This document shows, piece by piece, positions 26,365-34,819 of a stretch of DNA of 64,000 nt. Each line of letters begins with the position of its first letter. Within the stretch, counting starts at the first letter, position 1. Source of the stretch: an uncultured Tolumonas sp. (GTDB taxonomy: Bacteria; Pseudomonadota; Gammaproteobacteria; Enterobacterales; Aeromonadaceae); assembly GCF_963556105.2 (NCBI RefSeq), contig NZ_OY829944.1:1647501-1711500 (forward strand). The letters run 5' to 3'. A program made the position numbers and the translations under genes. The notes under the pieces are model-generated. The model was not told where the DNA came from, did not search any database, and was given only the letters and a program-made list of their open reading frames with translations.

Positions 26365-27255
26365 ATGTCTAAAATTGATTTACATATGCATTCAGCGTTC
26401 AGTCTCGATGCCGATCTACCGGTGGAAATATTAATTGAGAGATGTTTGGCTCATCAGGTTTCTACTTTGGCTATCACTGATCATAACTCCGTACATTCGG
26501 TTAATGTAGCTAAAAAATATACACAAAATAAAGGAATGACTATTTTATCGGGTATTGAAATTGACTGTTCATTTCAGGGCGATAATTACCATTTATTAGG
26601 TTATGGTTTTACCGGTGATCTGAGTGATTTTTATGATCTTGAAAAGCAGATCACGAAACTACAAGCAGATGTTGTTCCCATCAAATTGCAAAAACTGAAA
26701 GATCTTGGCTTCTGGCTAGATGTCGATCATCTGCATCTGTTGTCCAAAGGTAATATTCCGCAGGAAGAACAAATGGCGGAGTTAATCCTTGATGATGAAA
26801 GGAATATTTCTCATCCACTATTGTCAGTTTATCGCGGTGATGGTGCCAGAGCTGATATGCCGCTGATCAATTTCTACTGGGATTTCTTTGGTGCAGGTAA
26901 ACTATGCCATACGCCAATGGCTTATCCGGCATTGGCCGACATGGTGTCATTGATAAAAGAAAATAAGGGCATTCCGGTTATTGCTCATATTGGCGCTAAT
27001 GTGAAAACCGATCATTTGAATGTATTAAATGAAATGAAAGCTGTTGGTGTGATGGGGGTAGAAGTCTTCTCCAGTTACCATAATGCAGAATTGGCTAATC
27101 AGCTTTATAACTATGCAGTTGAAAATAATTTGTTTGTAACTTGCGGCAGTGACTTCCATGGTGAAAATAAACCTAAAATAGAAGTTGGTAGCTGTAATTA
27201 TAATCCGGAAGCTGAAAAATCAATCAAACAATTTCTGGAGTCAGCAGTAGCCTGA
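26365..27255 (+). CDS. PHP-domain metal-dependent phosphoesterase
   Basis: 296 residues. PHP-fold metal ligands are visible in DLHMHSAFSLD (HxH), AITDHNSVH, LSGIEIDC, IAHIGAN and GSDFHGE. Such stand-alone PHP proteins hydrolyse phosphoesters such as 3',5'-nucleoside bisphosphates or cyclic phosphates. An inserted domain (about 95-190) follows the first metal motifs. The gene is AT-richer than its flanks, 40 bp behind the DeoR gene. Substrate unknown. Confidence 0.82.
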   Translation: MSKIDLHMHSAFSLDADLPVEILIERCLAHQVSTLAITDHNSVHSVNVAKKYTQNKGMTILSGIEIDCSFQGDNYHLLGYGFTGDLSDFYDLEKQITKLQADVVPIKLQKLKDLGFWLDVDHLHLLSKGNIPQEEQMAELILDDERNISHPLLSVYRGDGARADMPLINFYWDFFGAGKLCHTPMAYPALADMVSLIKENKGIPVIAHIGANVKTDHLNVLNEMKAVGVMGVEVFSSYHNAELANQLYNYAVENNLFVTCGSDFHGENKPKIEVGSCNYNPEAEKSIKQFLESAVA

Positions 27256-27322
27256 TTTCATATTTAATTTATATATCATTAAATCAGATCGCCCGCCATT
27301 TTTATTGGTGGGTTATTAACCT

Positions 27323-27862
27323 ATGATAGGCTGCGGTATTATGAATAAACATATTGGTAAAACAGTATTTAACCCTGAACAAATTAAAACCGGTGTAAAT
27401 CGGGTTGCCGATCAACTAAACAAGAAATTTAGTAATGACGATGTTGTTTTTATTACGGTTGTACCGGGTGGTATTTTGTTTACTGCTGATTTGGTCAGAC
27501 AGTTAAATTTTGATGTCTCCATGGATTACATTTCTTGCCCGCATACACCGGGAGAAAAAAACAACGCCTCAGCCATCATCTATCATCAAAACATAAATAT
27601 AACTGACCGGCATGTGGTTTTGGTTGACGATGCAATCGAATCAGGTGGCACGATGAAGCGGCTCGTTGAGTTTTTAGCACAAAATTACACTGCAAAATCC
27701 ATCTCGGTTGCGACGCTGTTTGTTAAACCGGGTCGGGTAAATATTACAGTAGATCAGCATTTTGCCTACGAAATGGAAAATGATGATTTGCTGGTAGGCT
27801 ACGGACTGCCCTGGAATGATAAATACCGCAACCTACCTTTCGTGTCTGCATTAATTAAATAA
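27323..27862 (+). CDS. Phosphoribosyltransferase-family protein
   Basis: 179 residues (or 173 from the ATG at 27341). It resembles type I phosphoribosyltransferases such as hypoxanthine PRTase: FITVVPGGILFTADLVRQL near 47, and a PRPP loop HVVLVDDAIESGGTMKRL (about 97-114) in which usual Thr/Gly positions are kept. YGLPWNDKYRNLPFV is the typical C-terminal base-binding region. It is AT-rich and follows the PHP gene after a 67-bp gap that contains a short GC hairpin. The base accepted is unknown. Confidence 0.75.
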   Translation: MIGCGIMNKHIGKTVFNPEQIKTGVNRVADQLNKKFSNDDVVFITVVPGGILFTADLVRQLNFDVSMDYISCPHTPGEKNNASAIIYHQNINITDRHVVLVDDAIESGGTMKRLVEFLAQNYTAKSISVATLFVKPGRVNITVDQHFAYEMENDDLLVGYGLPWNDKYRNLPFVSALIK

Positions 27863-27915
27863 TGCGTGTCAGATATGACTGGCTAACTAAACCAGCATTC
27901 AGACTATTGCTGATG

Positions 27916-29112
27916 TCAGTGTTGGCCAGATTTTGCGTTTAATGTCAGCAGTAATAACGTTACCCCACAAAATCCGGCGCCAGCCAAAAATGTGGTTGAG
28001 GCGCCGAAGCTGTCCCATAACCAGCCTGCGATAACACTGGCAATCAATAAGGCGATCCCACTGGCCAGGTTAAAAAAGCCAAATGCCGTGCCTCGCAGAT
28101 CGGCGGGGGCGGTATCGGCGACCAATGCGGCCAGAATGCCTTGAGTTAAGCCCATATGCAGACCCCAAAGCACAATGCCAAGTAATAACATGCTCCAGTG
28201 CCCATCCACTGCTAATGCCAGGTCGGCAGCGAATAACATGACCAAACCATAACCCAGTAATTTATACCGGCTGACATGGTCAGACAGATGACCAAACGGA
28301 TAAGCAGACAGTGCATAAACGATATTCATCAGCACCATAACCAGTGGGATGTAGGCAATCGGTACACCGCTGTTTTGAGCGCGTAAGACTAAAAATGCTT
28401 CGCTGAATCGGGCGAGGGTAAAAATACTGCCGATACCCACTATCCACCAATAACGGCTATCGAGTCGTTGCAGATTAGCCATAACCAACGGATTAGTCCG
28501 GTGTGCAGTAGCATGCGATTCTGGTTCTGAAATACCCAAAATCAGCAGTAACACAGCCAAAAACCCTGGGATCACGGCGACCCAAAACACAGCCCGAAAA
28601 TTATTGGCCCAGAGCAGCATTAACCCGACGGCCAATAGTGGCCCGACAAAGGCACCGACCGTATCCAGCGATTGGCGTAAACCAAAAGCAGCCCCGCGTA
28701 ATTCTGGCGGTGTAATATCGGCGACCAGCGCATCACGCGGTGCGCCACGAATACCTTTCCCCACACGGTCAGTCAAACGGGCGGTGAGCACTAACCCGAT
28801 GCTACCAGAGAGCGCAAAGACCGGTTTAGTGAACGCACCCAGTGCATAACCAGTTACAGCCAGCCATTTGCGTTTGCCAAAATAATCACTAATAACACCC
28901 GAAAATACCTTCACGATCAGCGCTGTTGCTTCAGCTAACCCTTCAATAAGACCCACCATCAGAGTGCTGGCACCCAATGTGGTGACCATAAATAAGGGCA
29001 ATAAACTGTGGATCAGTTCCGACGATATATCCATCAGCATACTGACAAAACCCAAGACCCAAATCGCGGTTGGAATTTTTCGTAATGAAAGGTATTTCAG
29101 CTCTAATTTCAT
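27916..29112 (-). CDS. MFS transporter
   Basis: 398 residues with about 12 transmembrane segments. The segment DRVGKGIRGAPRDALVADITPPELRGAAFGLRQSLDTVGAFVGP is typical of a widespread group of uncharacterised MFS efflux-type proteins. The start overlaps the stop of the P-type ATPase gene (TAATG), so the two are translationally coupled. Substrate unknown. Confidence 0.85.
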   Translation of the reverse strand: MKLELKYLSLRKIPTAIWVLGFVSMLMDISSELIHSLLPLFMVTTLGASTLMVGLIEGLAEATALIVKVFSGVISDYFGKRKWLAVTGYALGAFTKPVFALSGSIGLVLTARLTDRVGKGIRGAPRDALVADITPPELRGAAFGLRQSLDTVGAFVGPLLAVGLMLLWANNFRAVFWVAVIPGFLAVLLLILGISEPESHATAHRTNPLVMANLQRLDSRYWWIVGIGSIFTLARFSEAFLVLRAQNSGVPIAYIPLVMVLMNIVYALSAYPFGHLSDHVSRYKLLGYGLVMLFAADLALAVDGHWSMLLLGIVLWGLHMGLTQGILAALVADTAPADLRGTAFGFFNLASGIALLIASVIAGWLWDSFGASTTFLAGAGFCGVTLLLLTLNAKSGQH

Positions 29113-31847
29113 TATTTTTCATTCCTGAACAGTAAACGAGGCGTGAGCTTTTTTTCTGCTTCCATCAACAGATACAACAATAAACAACTCGCGACAATGA
29201 TTAACCAGTCATGGAGATCGAGCGCTGCCGTGCCAAATAATGCGTGCATAAAGGGAAAGTAGGTCAGTGCCAGTTGCATGAGTGACAGCAAAAATATGGC
29301 CAGCAGTGCGTAACCATTATCCAGCCAACTGGTCAGGCTTAGCGTTGAATTAAGCAATGAGCGGCAGCTGATCAAATACACCATTTCAGCACCAACTAGG
29401 CTGTTGATGGCAACGGTTCTGGCGCGGGCTAAATCAGCCTGATGCAGGGTACTCCAGTTATAAAGCACCAACGTTAACCCCATTAGTAAGACAGAAACAA
29501 ACGCAATTCGGAATAATAAGATATTGCTGAGTAAGGCTTCATCATTTTGTCGGGGGGCGCGTTGCATCAGATCTGCGGCGGCTTTATCAAACACCAACGG
29601 CAAAGAAAGTGTGATGGCACTGACCATATTGATCCACAAAATTTGCACCGGCGTGATCGGCAGGGTGATCCCCAATAGAATGGCGGCCACCATGACCAGG
29701 GCTTGGCCACCATTGGTTGGTAAGAGGAAAACCAAGGCTTTGCGCAGGTTATCGTAAACAGTCCGCCCTTCTAGTACGGCGGTGCGCAATGTCGCAAAGT
29801 TATCATCTGCCAGCACCATTCCTGCCGCTTCTTTGGCGGCTTCGGTGCCTTTCATCCCCATTGCCACACCGATATCGGCTCGTTTCAGTGCCGGAGCATC
29901 ATTTACGCCATCGCCAGTCATCGCAACCACTTGTTGCCCCGCTTGTAAGGCGGCGACAAGACGCAGTTTATGGGCCGGCGTAGCGCGGGCGACGATATCG
30001 ATTGCTGCGGCTCGGGTTTGTAATTCGTGTTCTGGTAATTGCTCCAATTCCGTACCAGTTAGAATTTGTAATGGCGCACTTAAACCTAACTGCGCACCGA
30101 TTGCAGCGGCGGTACTGGCATGATCGCCCGTCACCATAATGACGTGGATCCCGGCTTGCTGGCATTGCGCAATGGCCTGTCTGGCTTCTTCGCGGGGCGG
30201 GTCCATGATGCCAACCAGACCTAATAACTTGAATTGGAAAGAGGAAAGATCGGGGCTGGATGAGCCATCAGCCGGTAGTGGTAAAGAACTTGTATTGCTG
30301 TCGGCTTCCGCCAGTGCTAACACTCGTTGTCCCCGGGAAGCAAAATTATCAATAGCGACTTGCCATTCATCGGTATGCAGAGGCAGTGGGCCAGCGGGGG
30401 TCCAAATATGAGAGCAAAAAGAGAGTACGCGCTCTGGTGCACCTTTAAGTAATAACTGAAATGGGGTTTCTGAGCCTGCGGGCGCATTATGCAGCGTTGC
30501 CATATAACCATGGCTCGATTCAAACGGTATTTCCGCCAATCGAGGCGTCGCTTGTTGCACTGCTGCCGGGTCTAAGCCGGCTTTTGCCGCCAGAATAAGC
30601 AATGCGCCCTCGGTCGGATCACCGTGCAATTTCCATGGAGCACTGTTTTGATCAAAACGCGCATCATTGCAGAGGATGGCCGCCGTTGCCAGCCGTTGTA
30701 ATGTCACTTTTTGCGCGGAATGAAGTGGCTGCTGTTCCGTGGTAATTTCGCCTTGTGGATGATAACCGACCCCACCGATTGCCAATTCACCATTACTGAG
30801 TTGAACCGATTGTGCGCTCATTTCATTGCGGGTGAGTGTGCCGGTTTTATCGGTGCAGATCACCGAAACAGACCCCAAGGTTTCCACTGCGGGTAAGCGG
30901 CGGATAATGGCATTGTGGCTGGCCATCCGTTGCACACCGATGGCTAACGTAATGGTAATAACAGCTGGCAACCCTTCCGGAATTGCCGCTACCGCCAGAC
31001 CTACTGCAGCCATGAACAGCTCATCGATTGGATAATTGCGCCAGATCCAGCCGAACAGGAACGTAATTCCGGTCAATATCAGAATTGCTTTGGTCAGCGT
31101 ATGCCCCAATTCCCCCAATTGTTTCATCAGCGGGGTAGCTAGTGGCTCGACGGCGCGCAACATACTGCCGATTTTACCAATTTCGGTATTATCCCCAATG
31201 GCAATAATGACCCCACGCGCACGGCCCTGCGTAACCAAGGTGCCGGCATAAAGCATACAGAGGCGTTCTGCCAACGGTGTTTCTATTGCTACCGGATCAA
31301 CTTGTTTTTGCACACTGAATGATTCACCCGTGAGTGCACTTTCCTGCACAGCTAAATTAATACCTTCAAGCAAACGCAAGTCGGCAGGAACGCGATCGCC
31401 CGATTCCAGCAATACAATATCGCCGGGCACTAATACTTCGGAATCAACCTGCCGCCGCACGCCATCACGTAAGACATGGGTATGTACGCGCAGCATACTG
31501 CGAATCGACGCTAACGCCTGCTCAGCTTTGCCTTCCTGAATAAATCCGAAAATACCATTGATGATCACCACGGCAAAAATGACCGCACCATCTGTCCAGC
31601 GGCCAAGTAACCAGCTCATGATGGCAGCCACAATTAATACGTAAATCAGCACGTTATTAAATTGGCGTAACAGTTTTATCCAATTGCTTTCACCAATTGG
31701 CGGGGTAAGACGGTTGGCACCGAATTGTTGTTGCCGTTGCTGAGCTTGTTCACTGCTAAGACCATCAGCCTGAGAGTTAACCGCTTTTAAAACCTGGTCA
31801 GCGGTGTGGGTGTGAAACTGAGAAGAAGAGAATGCGGGATCAGTCAT
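29112..31847 (-). CDS. P-type (P2-like) cation-transporting ATPase
   Basis: About 911 residues. N-terminal cation-ATPase domain, actuator TGES motif (ALTGESFSV), phosphorylation site DKTGTLTRNEM, hinge MTGDGVNDAPALKRADIGVAMG, and M4 motif PEGLP. In M6 the sequence is NMVSAITLSLPLVFD, unlike the NxxTD of calcium pumps, so the ion is uncertain. I chose ATG 31847 because GGAG lies six bases upstream; ATG 31850 and 31859 are alternatives. It is coupled to the MFS gene downstream. Confidence 0.88.
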   Translation of the reverse strand: MTDPAFSSSQFHTHTADQVLKAVNSQADGLSSEQAQQRQQQFGANRLTPPIGESNWIKLLRQFNNVLIYVLIVAAIMSWLLGRWTDGAVIFAVVIINGIFGFIQEGKAEQALASIRSMLRVHTHVLRDGVRRQVDSEVLVPGDIVLLESGDRVPADLRLLEGINLAVQESALTGESFSVQKQVDPVAIETPLAERLCMLYAGTLVTQGRARGVIIAIGDNTEIGKIGSMLRAVEPLATPLMKQLGELGHTLTKAILILTGITFLFGWIWRNYPIDELFMAAVGLAVAAIPEGLPAVITITLAIGVQRMASHNAIIRRLPAVETLGSVSVICTDKTGTLTRNEMSAQSVQLSNGELAIGGVGYHPQGEITTEQQPLHSAQKVTLQRLATAAILCNDARFDQNSAPWKLHGDPTEGALLILAAKAGLDPAAVQQATPRLAEIPFESSHGYMATLHNAPAGSETPFQLLLKGAPERVLSFCSHIWTPAGPLPLHTDEWQVAIDNFASRGQRVLALAEADSNTSSLPLPADGSSSPDLSSFQFKLLGLVGIMDPPREEARQAIAQCQQAGIHVIMVTGDHASTAAAIGAQLGLSAPLQILTGTELEQLPEHELQTRAAAIDIVARATPAHKLRLVAALQAGQQVVAMTGDGVNDAPALKRADIGVAMGMKGTEAAKEAAGMVLADDNFATLRTAVLEGRTVYDNLRKALVFLLPTNGGQALVMVAAILLGITLPITPVQILWINMVSAITLSLPLVFDKAAADLMQRAPRQNDEALLSNILLFRIAFVSVLLMGLTLVLYNWSTLHQADLARARTVAINSLVGAEMVYLISCRSLLNSTLSLTSWLDNGYALLAIFLLSLMQLALTYFPFMHALFGTAALDLHDWLIIVASCLLLYLLMEAEKKLTPRLLFRNEK

Positions 31848-31924
31848 CATGCGCTCCATGTGCAATGTACGCCGGATTAGTATCCTCCTTAATCATGGCA
31901 CATGGGCGCTTATTGAGAATAAAT

Positions 31925-32905
31925 TTACTGAGTAACTGAAGGATTAACGCAATTTTTTGAGCGATCACCATTTAAAGCCGCTAGCAGGTTTTCTACCGCC
32001 AGTTTTGACATTGCATAGCGAGTTTCATGCGTGGCAGAGCCGATGTGAGGCAGGGCGACCACGTTAGGTAACGTCAGTAATTCTGAATTTACGGGCAACG
32101 GTTCTTTTTCAAATACATCTAAGCCAGCACCTTGAATGCCGCCGGATTTTAAGGCTTCAACTAACGCAGCCTCATCGACGGAAGCGCCACGACCACCATT
32201 AATGAAAAATGCCGAAGGATTCATTTTTGCCAAGGTATCGCGATTTATGATGTGATGGGTTTCCGGCGTGAGTGGTAAGACGTTGCAGACAAAATCGGCT
32301 TCCTTCAGCACTTCATCGAGTGAGCAACGACGGGCGTTTAATTGTTGTTCGGCTTCAGGTTTGGCAGAGCGATTATAGTAAATCACGTTCATATCAAAAC
32401 CAAAGTGTGCACGTTTAGCCACCGCATAACCAATGCGGCCCATGCCCAAAATGCCAATGGTTTTACCATGCACATTTGAGCCATACCAATCTGGCCCGAT
32501 GCTGCTTTGCCATTCCCCGTTTTTCACTTTCTCCGCCAGCTCGGTGATACGGCGCGCAGCACACAAGACCAAAGTGAAAATCGTGTCAGCGGTAGTTTCG
32601 GTCAAAACGCCGGGTGTATGCATCAGCGCAACACCACGTTCGGACAATTTCGCTACGTCAAAATCGTCATAGCCAACAGTAATGGTGGATGCAGCTTTGA
32701 GTTTCGGCGCGGCAGCCATTAATTCATCGGTGAATTTTACACCAGTGCCGATAACACCTTCTGCCTCAGCTAACGCTTCGATAAAAGCAGCACGGTTATC
32801 TGCATTGATGCCATCAAAAAAAGTAACCTGACACTGTTCCTGCAATCGAGCGAATAGGTCATCAGGAATTTTGCGGTAAAGCACGATGTTTGGTTTCATT
32901 TTCAC
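31925..32905 (-). CDS. D-2-hydroxyacid dehydrogenase (GhrB/2-ketogluconate reductase type)
   Basis: 326 residues, a clear paralogue of the kguD product at 21133-22110, sharing [16 protein letters not shown]-type blocks, [16 protein letters not shown] and [16 protein letters not shown]. Catalytic Arg ([10 protein letters not shown]), Glu and His are present. It probably reduces glyoxylate, hydroxypyruvate or 2-ketogluconate with NAD(P)H. It lies in a same-strand row with another dehydrogenase and the ATPase. Confidence 0.9.
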   Translation of the reverse strand: MKMKPNIVLYRKIPDDLFARLQEQCQVTFFDGINADNRAAFIEALAEAEGVIGTGVKFTDELMAAAPKLKAASTITVGYDDFDVAKLSERGVALMHTPGVLTETTADTIFTLVLCAARRITELAEKVKNGEWQSSIGPDWYGSNVHGKTIGILGMGRIGYAVAKRAHFGFDMNVIYYNRSAKPEAEQQLNARRCSLDEVLKEADFVCNVLPLTPETHHIINRDTLAKMNPSAFFINGGRGASVDEAALVEALKSGGIQGAGLDVFEKEPLPVNSELLTLPNVVALPHIGSATHETRYAMSKLAVENLLAALNGDRSKNCVNPSVTQ

Positions 32906-32931
32906 CTCGTAGAGTTTGCTAAATATCTAAT

Positions 32932-33879
32932 TTAAGCATGCCGATGAAGGATCTGTTCACCCGCTTGTAAACGGCGGATATTGTCGCAAGCGGCCTCAAA
33001 AATCCCCTGTACAGAAATATCAGTAACGCCGCCAATATGCGGGGTAGCAATGATATTTTGCTGAAAGATGGGATCAGTAGGATCAGGCGGTTCCTGCCAG
33101 AATACATCGAGACCCGCACCAGCGAGGTGACCGGTTTTTAACGCCGTTTCGAGCGCATCTTTATCAATGAGACCACCACGACCGAGGTTGACCAAATAAC
33201 TACCGGCTTTCATCTGGCGGAAGGTTTGCTGATTTAAAATATGGTGTGTCTGCGGGCTATCAGGCAGGCTGAGTACCACAAAGTCAGCTTGTTGCAGTAA
33301 GATTGGCAGCTCATGCAGCGTGCCTAGCCAGTCCAGATGATGGGTTTTAGCAAACGAGGGATCTAGATGCTGCTTGATACCGATCAGGCGCATATCAAAT
33401 GCGGTTAGCCGTTTGGCCAACGCTTTACCGATACCGCCCAAACCAATCAAACCGACAGTTTTTCCTTTCAGCCCTAACCCCATGGGGCGCCCTGATTCAC
33501 GTTGCTGGAAATGTTGAGGAATGGCATGCGCATTACGCGCCAGCGCCAGCATCATGTAGATACCTAATTCAGCAACGGAATCGGCATTGCCGGAGATATC
33601 GGTCGGCACGTTGGCAACGGCAATGTGATGGTGTTTGGCTGCTTCAAGGTCGACCCCTTCCAGACCGGCACCGATTTGCTGGATCAATTTGAGCTGGTCT
33701 GCGGTGGCGAGCAAACGGGCATCGATCTTGGTCATTGTCGGAATGAGCACATCAAAACCTTGCAGCGACTGTGTCGTATAGCCACCCGCTGCCACAAATT
33801 CTACATCAGGTAACGCGTGACGGAATTTATTGAGAATACCACCCCAAGCGTGTTCTTCTGCAGCAAAGAGCACTTTCAT
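32932..33879 (-). CDS. D-2-hydroxyacid dehydrogenase, second type
   Basis: 315 residues. NAD(P) motif TVGLIGLGGIGKALAKRL near 142, catalytic Arg in LVNLGRGGLIDKDAL, Glu in VFWQEPPDP and His in ATPHIGGVTD. It is more distant from kguD than the neighbouring gene, so this is a different subfamily (phosphoglycerate dehydrogenase-like). It is the first of four same-strand genes ending with the MFS transporter. Substrate unknown. Confidence 0.85.
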   Translation of the reverse strand: MKVLFAAEEHAWGGILNKFRHALPDVEFVAAGGYTTQSLQGFDVLIPTMTKIDARLLATADQLKLIQQIGAGLEGVDLEAAKHHHIAVANVPTDISGNADSVAELGIYMMLALARNAHAIPQHFQQRESGRPMGLGLKGKTVGLIGLGGIGKALAKRLTAFDMRLIGIKQHLDPSFAKTHHLDWLGTLHELPILLQQADFVVLSLPDSPQTHHILNQQTFRQMKAGSYLVNLGRGGLIDKDALETALKTGHLAGAGLDVFWQEPPDPTDPIFQQNIIATPHIGGVTDISVQGIFEAACDNIRRLQAGEQILHRHA

Positions 33880-33965
33880 TACTGAACCTCTTTATCTGTT
33901 TGATTTAGCGATCACTATAGAAACAATTGCAGCTGAGTAACAGCCTCCTTTGATGTCATTTGTGG

Positions 33966-34553
33966 TTAGTTATGACTGTTGAGGATTTCGGCTACCCGAT
34001 CTTGAAGCTGTGGCACTAGCTCGCTCTCGAACCACGGATTACGTTTAAGCCAGAGATTGTTACGCGGGCTTGGATGCGGCAGAGGAACCACATTGGGCCA
34101 ATATGTTGGCCAAGCCTGAACGGTTTCAGTTAACGTTCCGGTTTCATTGGGCAGGTGATATGCCAGCGCATAACGACCGATGACCAATGTCAGTTTGATA
34201 TTGCGCAGTTGCGATAACAACTGTGCTCGCCAGGCCGGTGCACATTCCGGTCTTGGTGGCAGGTCACCAGATTTTCCCGTTCCGGGAAAACAGAACCCCA
34301 TGGGTAAAATGGCGACCTGCTGCGCGTCATAAAACACCTCACGCGAAATACCCAGCCAACTGCGCAAGCGATCACCACTGGCGTCGTTGAATGGAATGCC
34401 TGTTTCATGCACTTTTCTTCCCGGCGCCTGACCAGCAATTAAGATCTTTGCCGATGCCTGTAATTGCACAATCGGGTGTGGGCCGAGCGGTAAGTGCTTT
34501 GCGCAAAGTGTGCAGGCACGAACATCGGCGAGTAGTGATTCGAGTGTGGTCAT
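33966..34553 (-). CDS. Uracil-DNA glycosylase-superfamily protein
   Basis: 195 residues. Motif 1 GQAPGRKVHETGIPFND (about 41-57) and motif 2 HPSPRNN (about 158) are those of the UDG superfamily. Four cysteines (C14, C17 in CTLC, plus two in FCFPGTGKSGDLPPRPEC) fit the [4Fe-4S] ligands of family-4-like enzymes. DNA repair or base-excision activity is inferred from family. It is divergent from nasA. Confidence 0.8.
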   Translation of the reverse strand: MTTLESLLADVRACTLCAKHLPLGPHPIVQLQASAKILIAGQAPGRKVHETGIPFNDASGDRLRSWLGISREVFYDAQQVAILPMGFCFPGTGKSGDLPPRPECAPAWRAQLLSQLRNIKLTLVIGRYALAYHLPNETGTLTETVQAWPTYWPNVVPLPHPSPRNNLWLKRNPWFESELVPQLQDRVAEILNSHN

Positions 34554-34720
34554 ATCGGCGTCTCTAGCTGCTGATTAAGTTGAAGTATTGTGCAATATCC
34601 CTGTTCCGCGATATCCAAAATTGTGCGCTATTAGGGCGTTCCATTTTCATTATTGTTCAATTGTGGTGCATTTTGCTGGCTATTCCCAAGAAAAGCCTTT
34701 GTTATCAAGTTGTTTAAAAC

Positions 34721-34735
34721 GGCATGAAACTTGTA
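34721..34735 (+). promoter_or_regulatory. Weak sigma-54-like promoter before nasA
   Basis: GGCATG-N4-TTGTA shows GG and GT with 10 bases between, and the block GGCATGAAA recurs in the nrtA and nirB leaders. If used, transcription would begin near 34745, leaving room for only one hairpin before the terminator. The rest of 34554-34819 holds no gene. Confidence 0.35.
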
Positions 34736-34758
34736 TTAAAAATATTAAATTAGATTTG

Positions 34759-34772
34759 GGACATCGACGTCC
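34759..34772 (+). promoter_or_regulatory. ANTAR-type hexaloop hairpin in the nasA leader
   Basis: GGAC-ATCGAC-GTCC: a four-bp stem with six-base loop, A at loop position 1 and G at position 4, the features required by ANTAR RNA-binding proteins. The 3' arm is also the left arm of the terminator that follows, so the two structures exclude each other. Confidence 0.7.
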
Positions 34773-34802
34773 GCGCTCTCTTAAGGGGCCGGACGTTTTT
34801 TT
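34767..34802 (+). terminator. Intrinsic terminator in the nasA leader
   Basis: Arms ACGTCCG / CGGACGT followed by seven T, ending 17 bp before the nasA ATG. Its position ahead of the gene indicates attenuation rather than termination of an upstream gene, which runs in the opposite direction. Confidence 0.85.
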
Positions 34803-34819
34803 ATTTTTGAGAGGCAAGG

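Noticed and set aside
34643-34700. Possible sigma-54 promoter or NtrC sites upstream of nasA (TGGTGCATTTTGCT)
   Set aside because: The GG to GC distance is 8 rather than 10 bases, and the half-sites are scattered without proper spacing.
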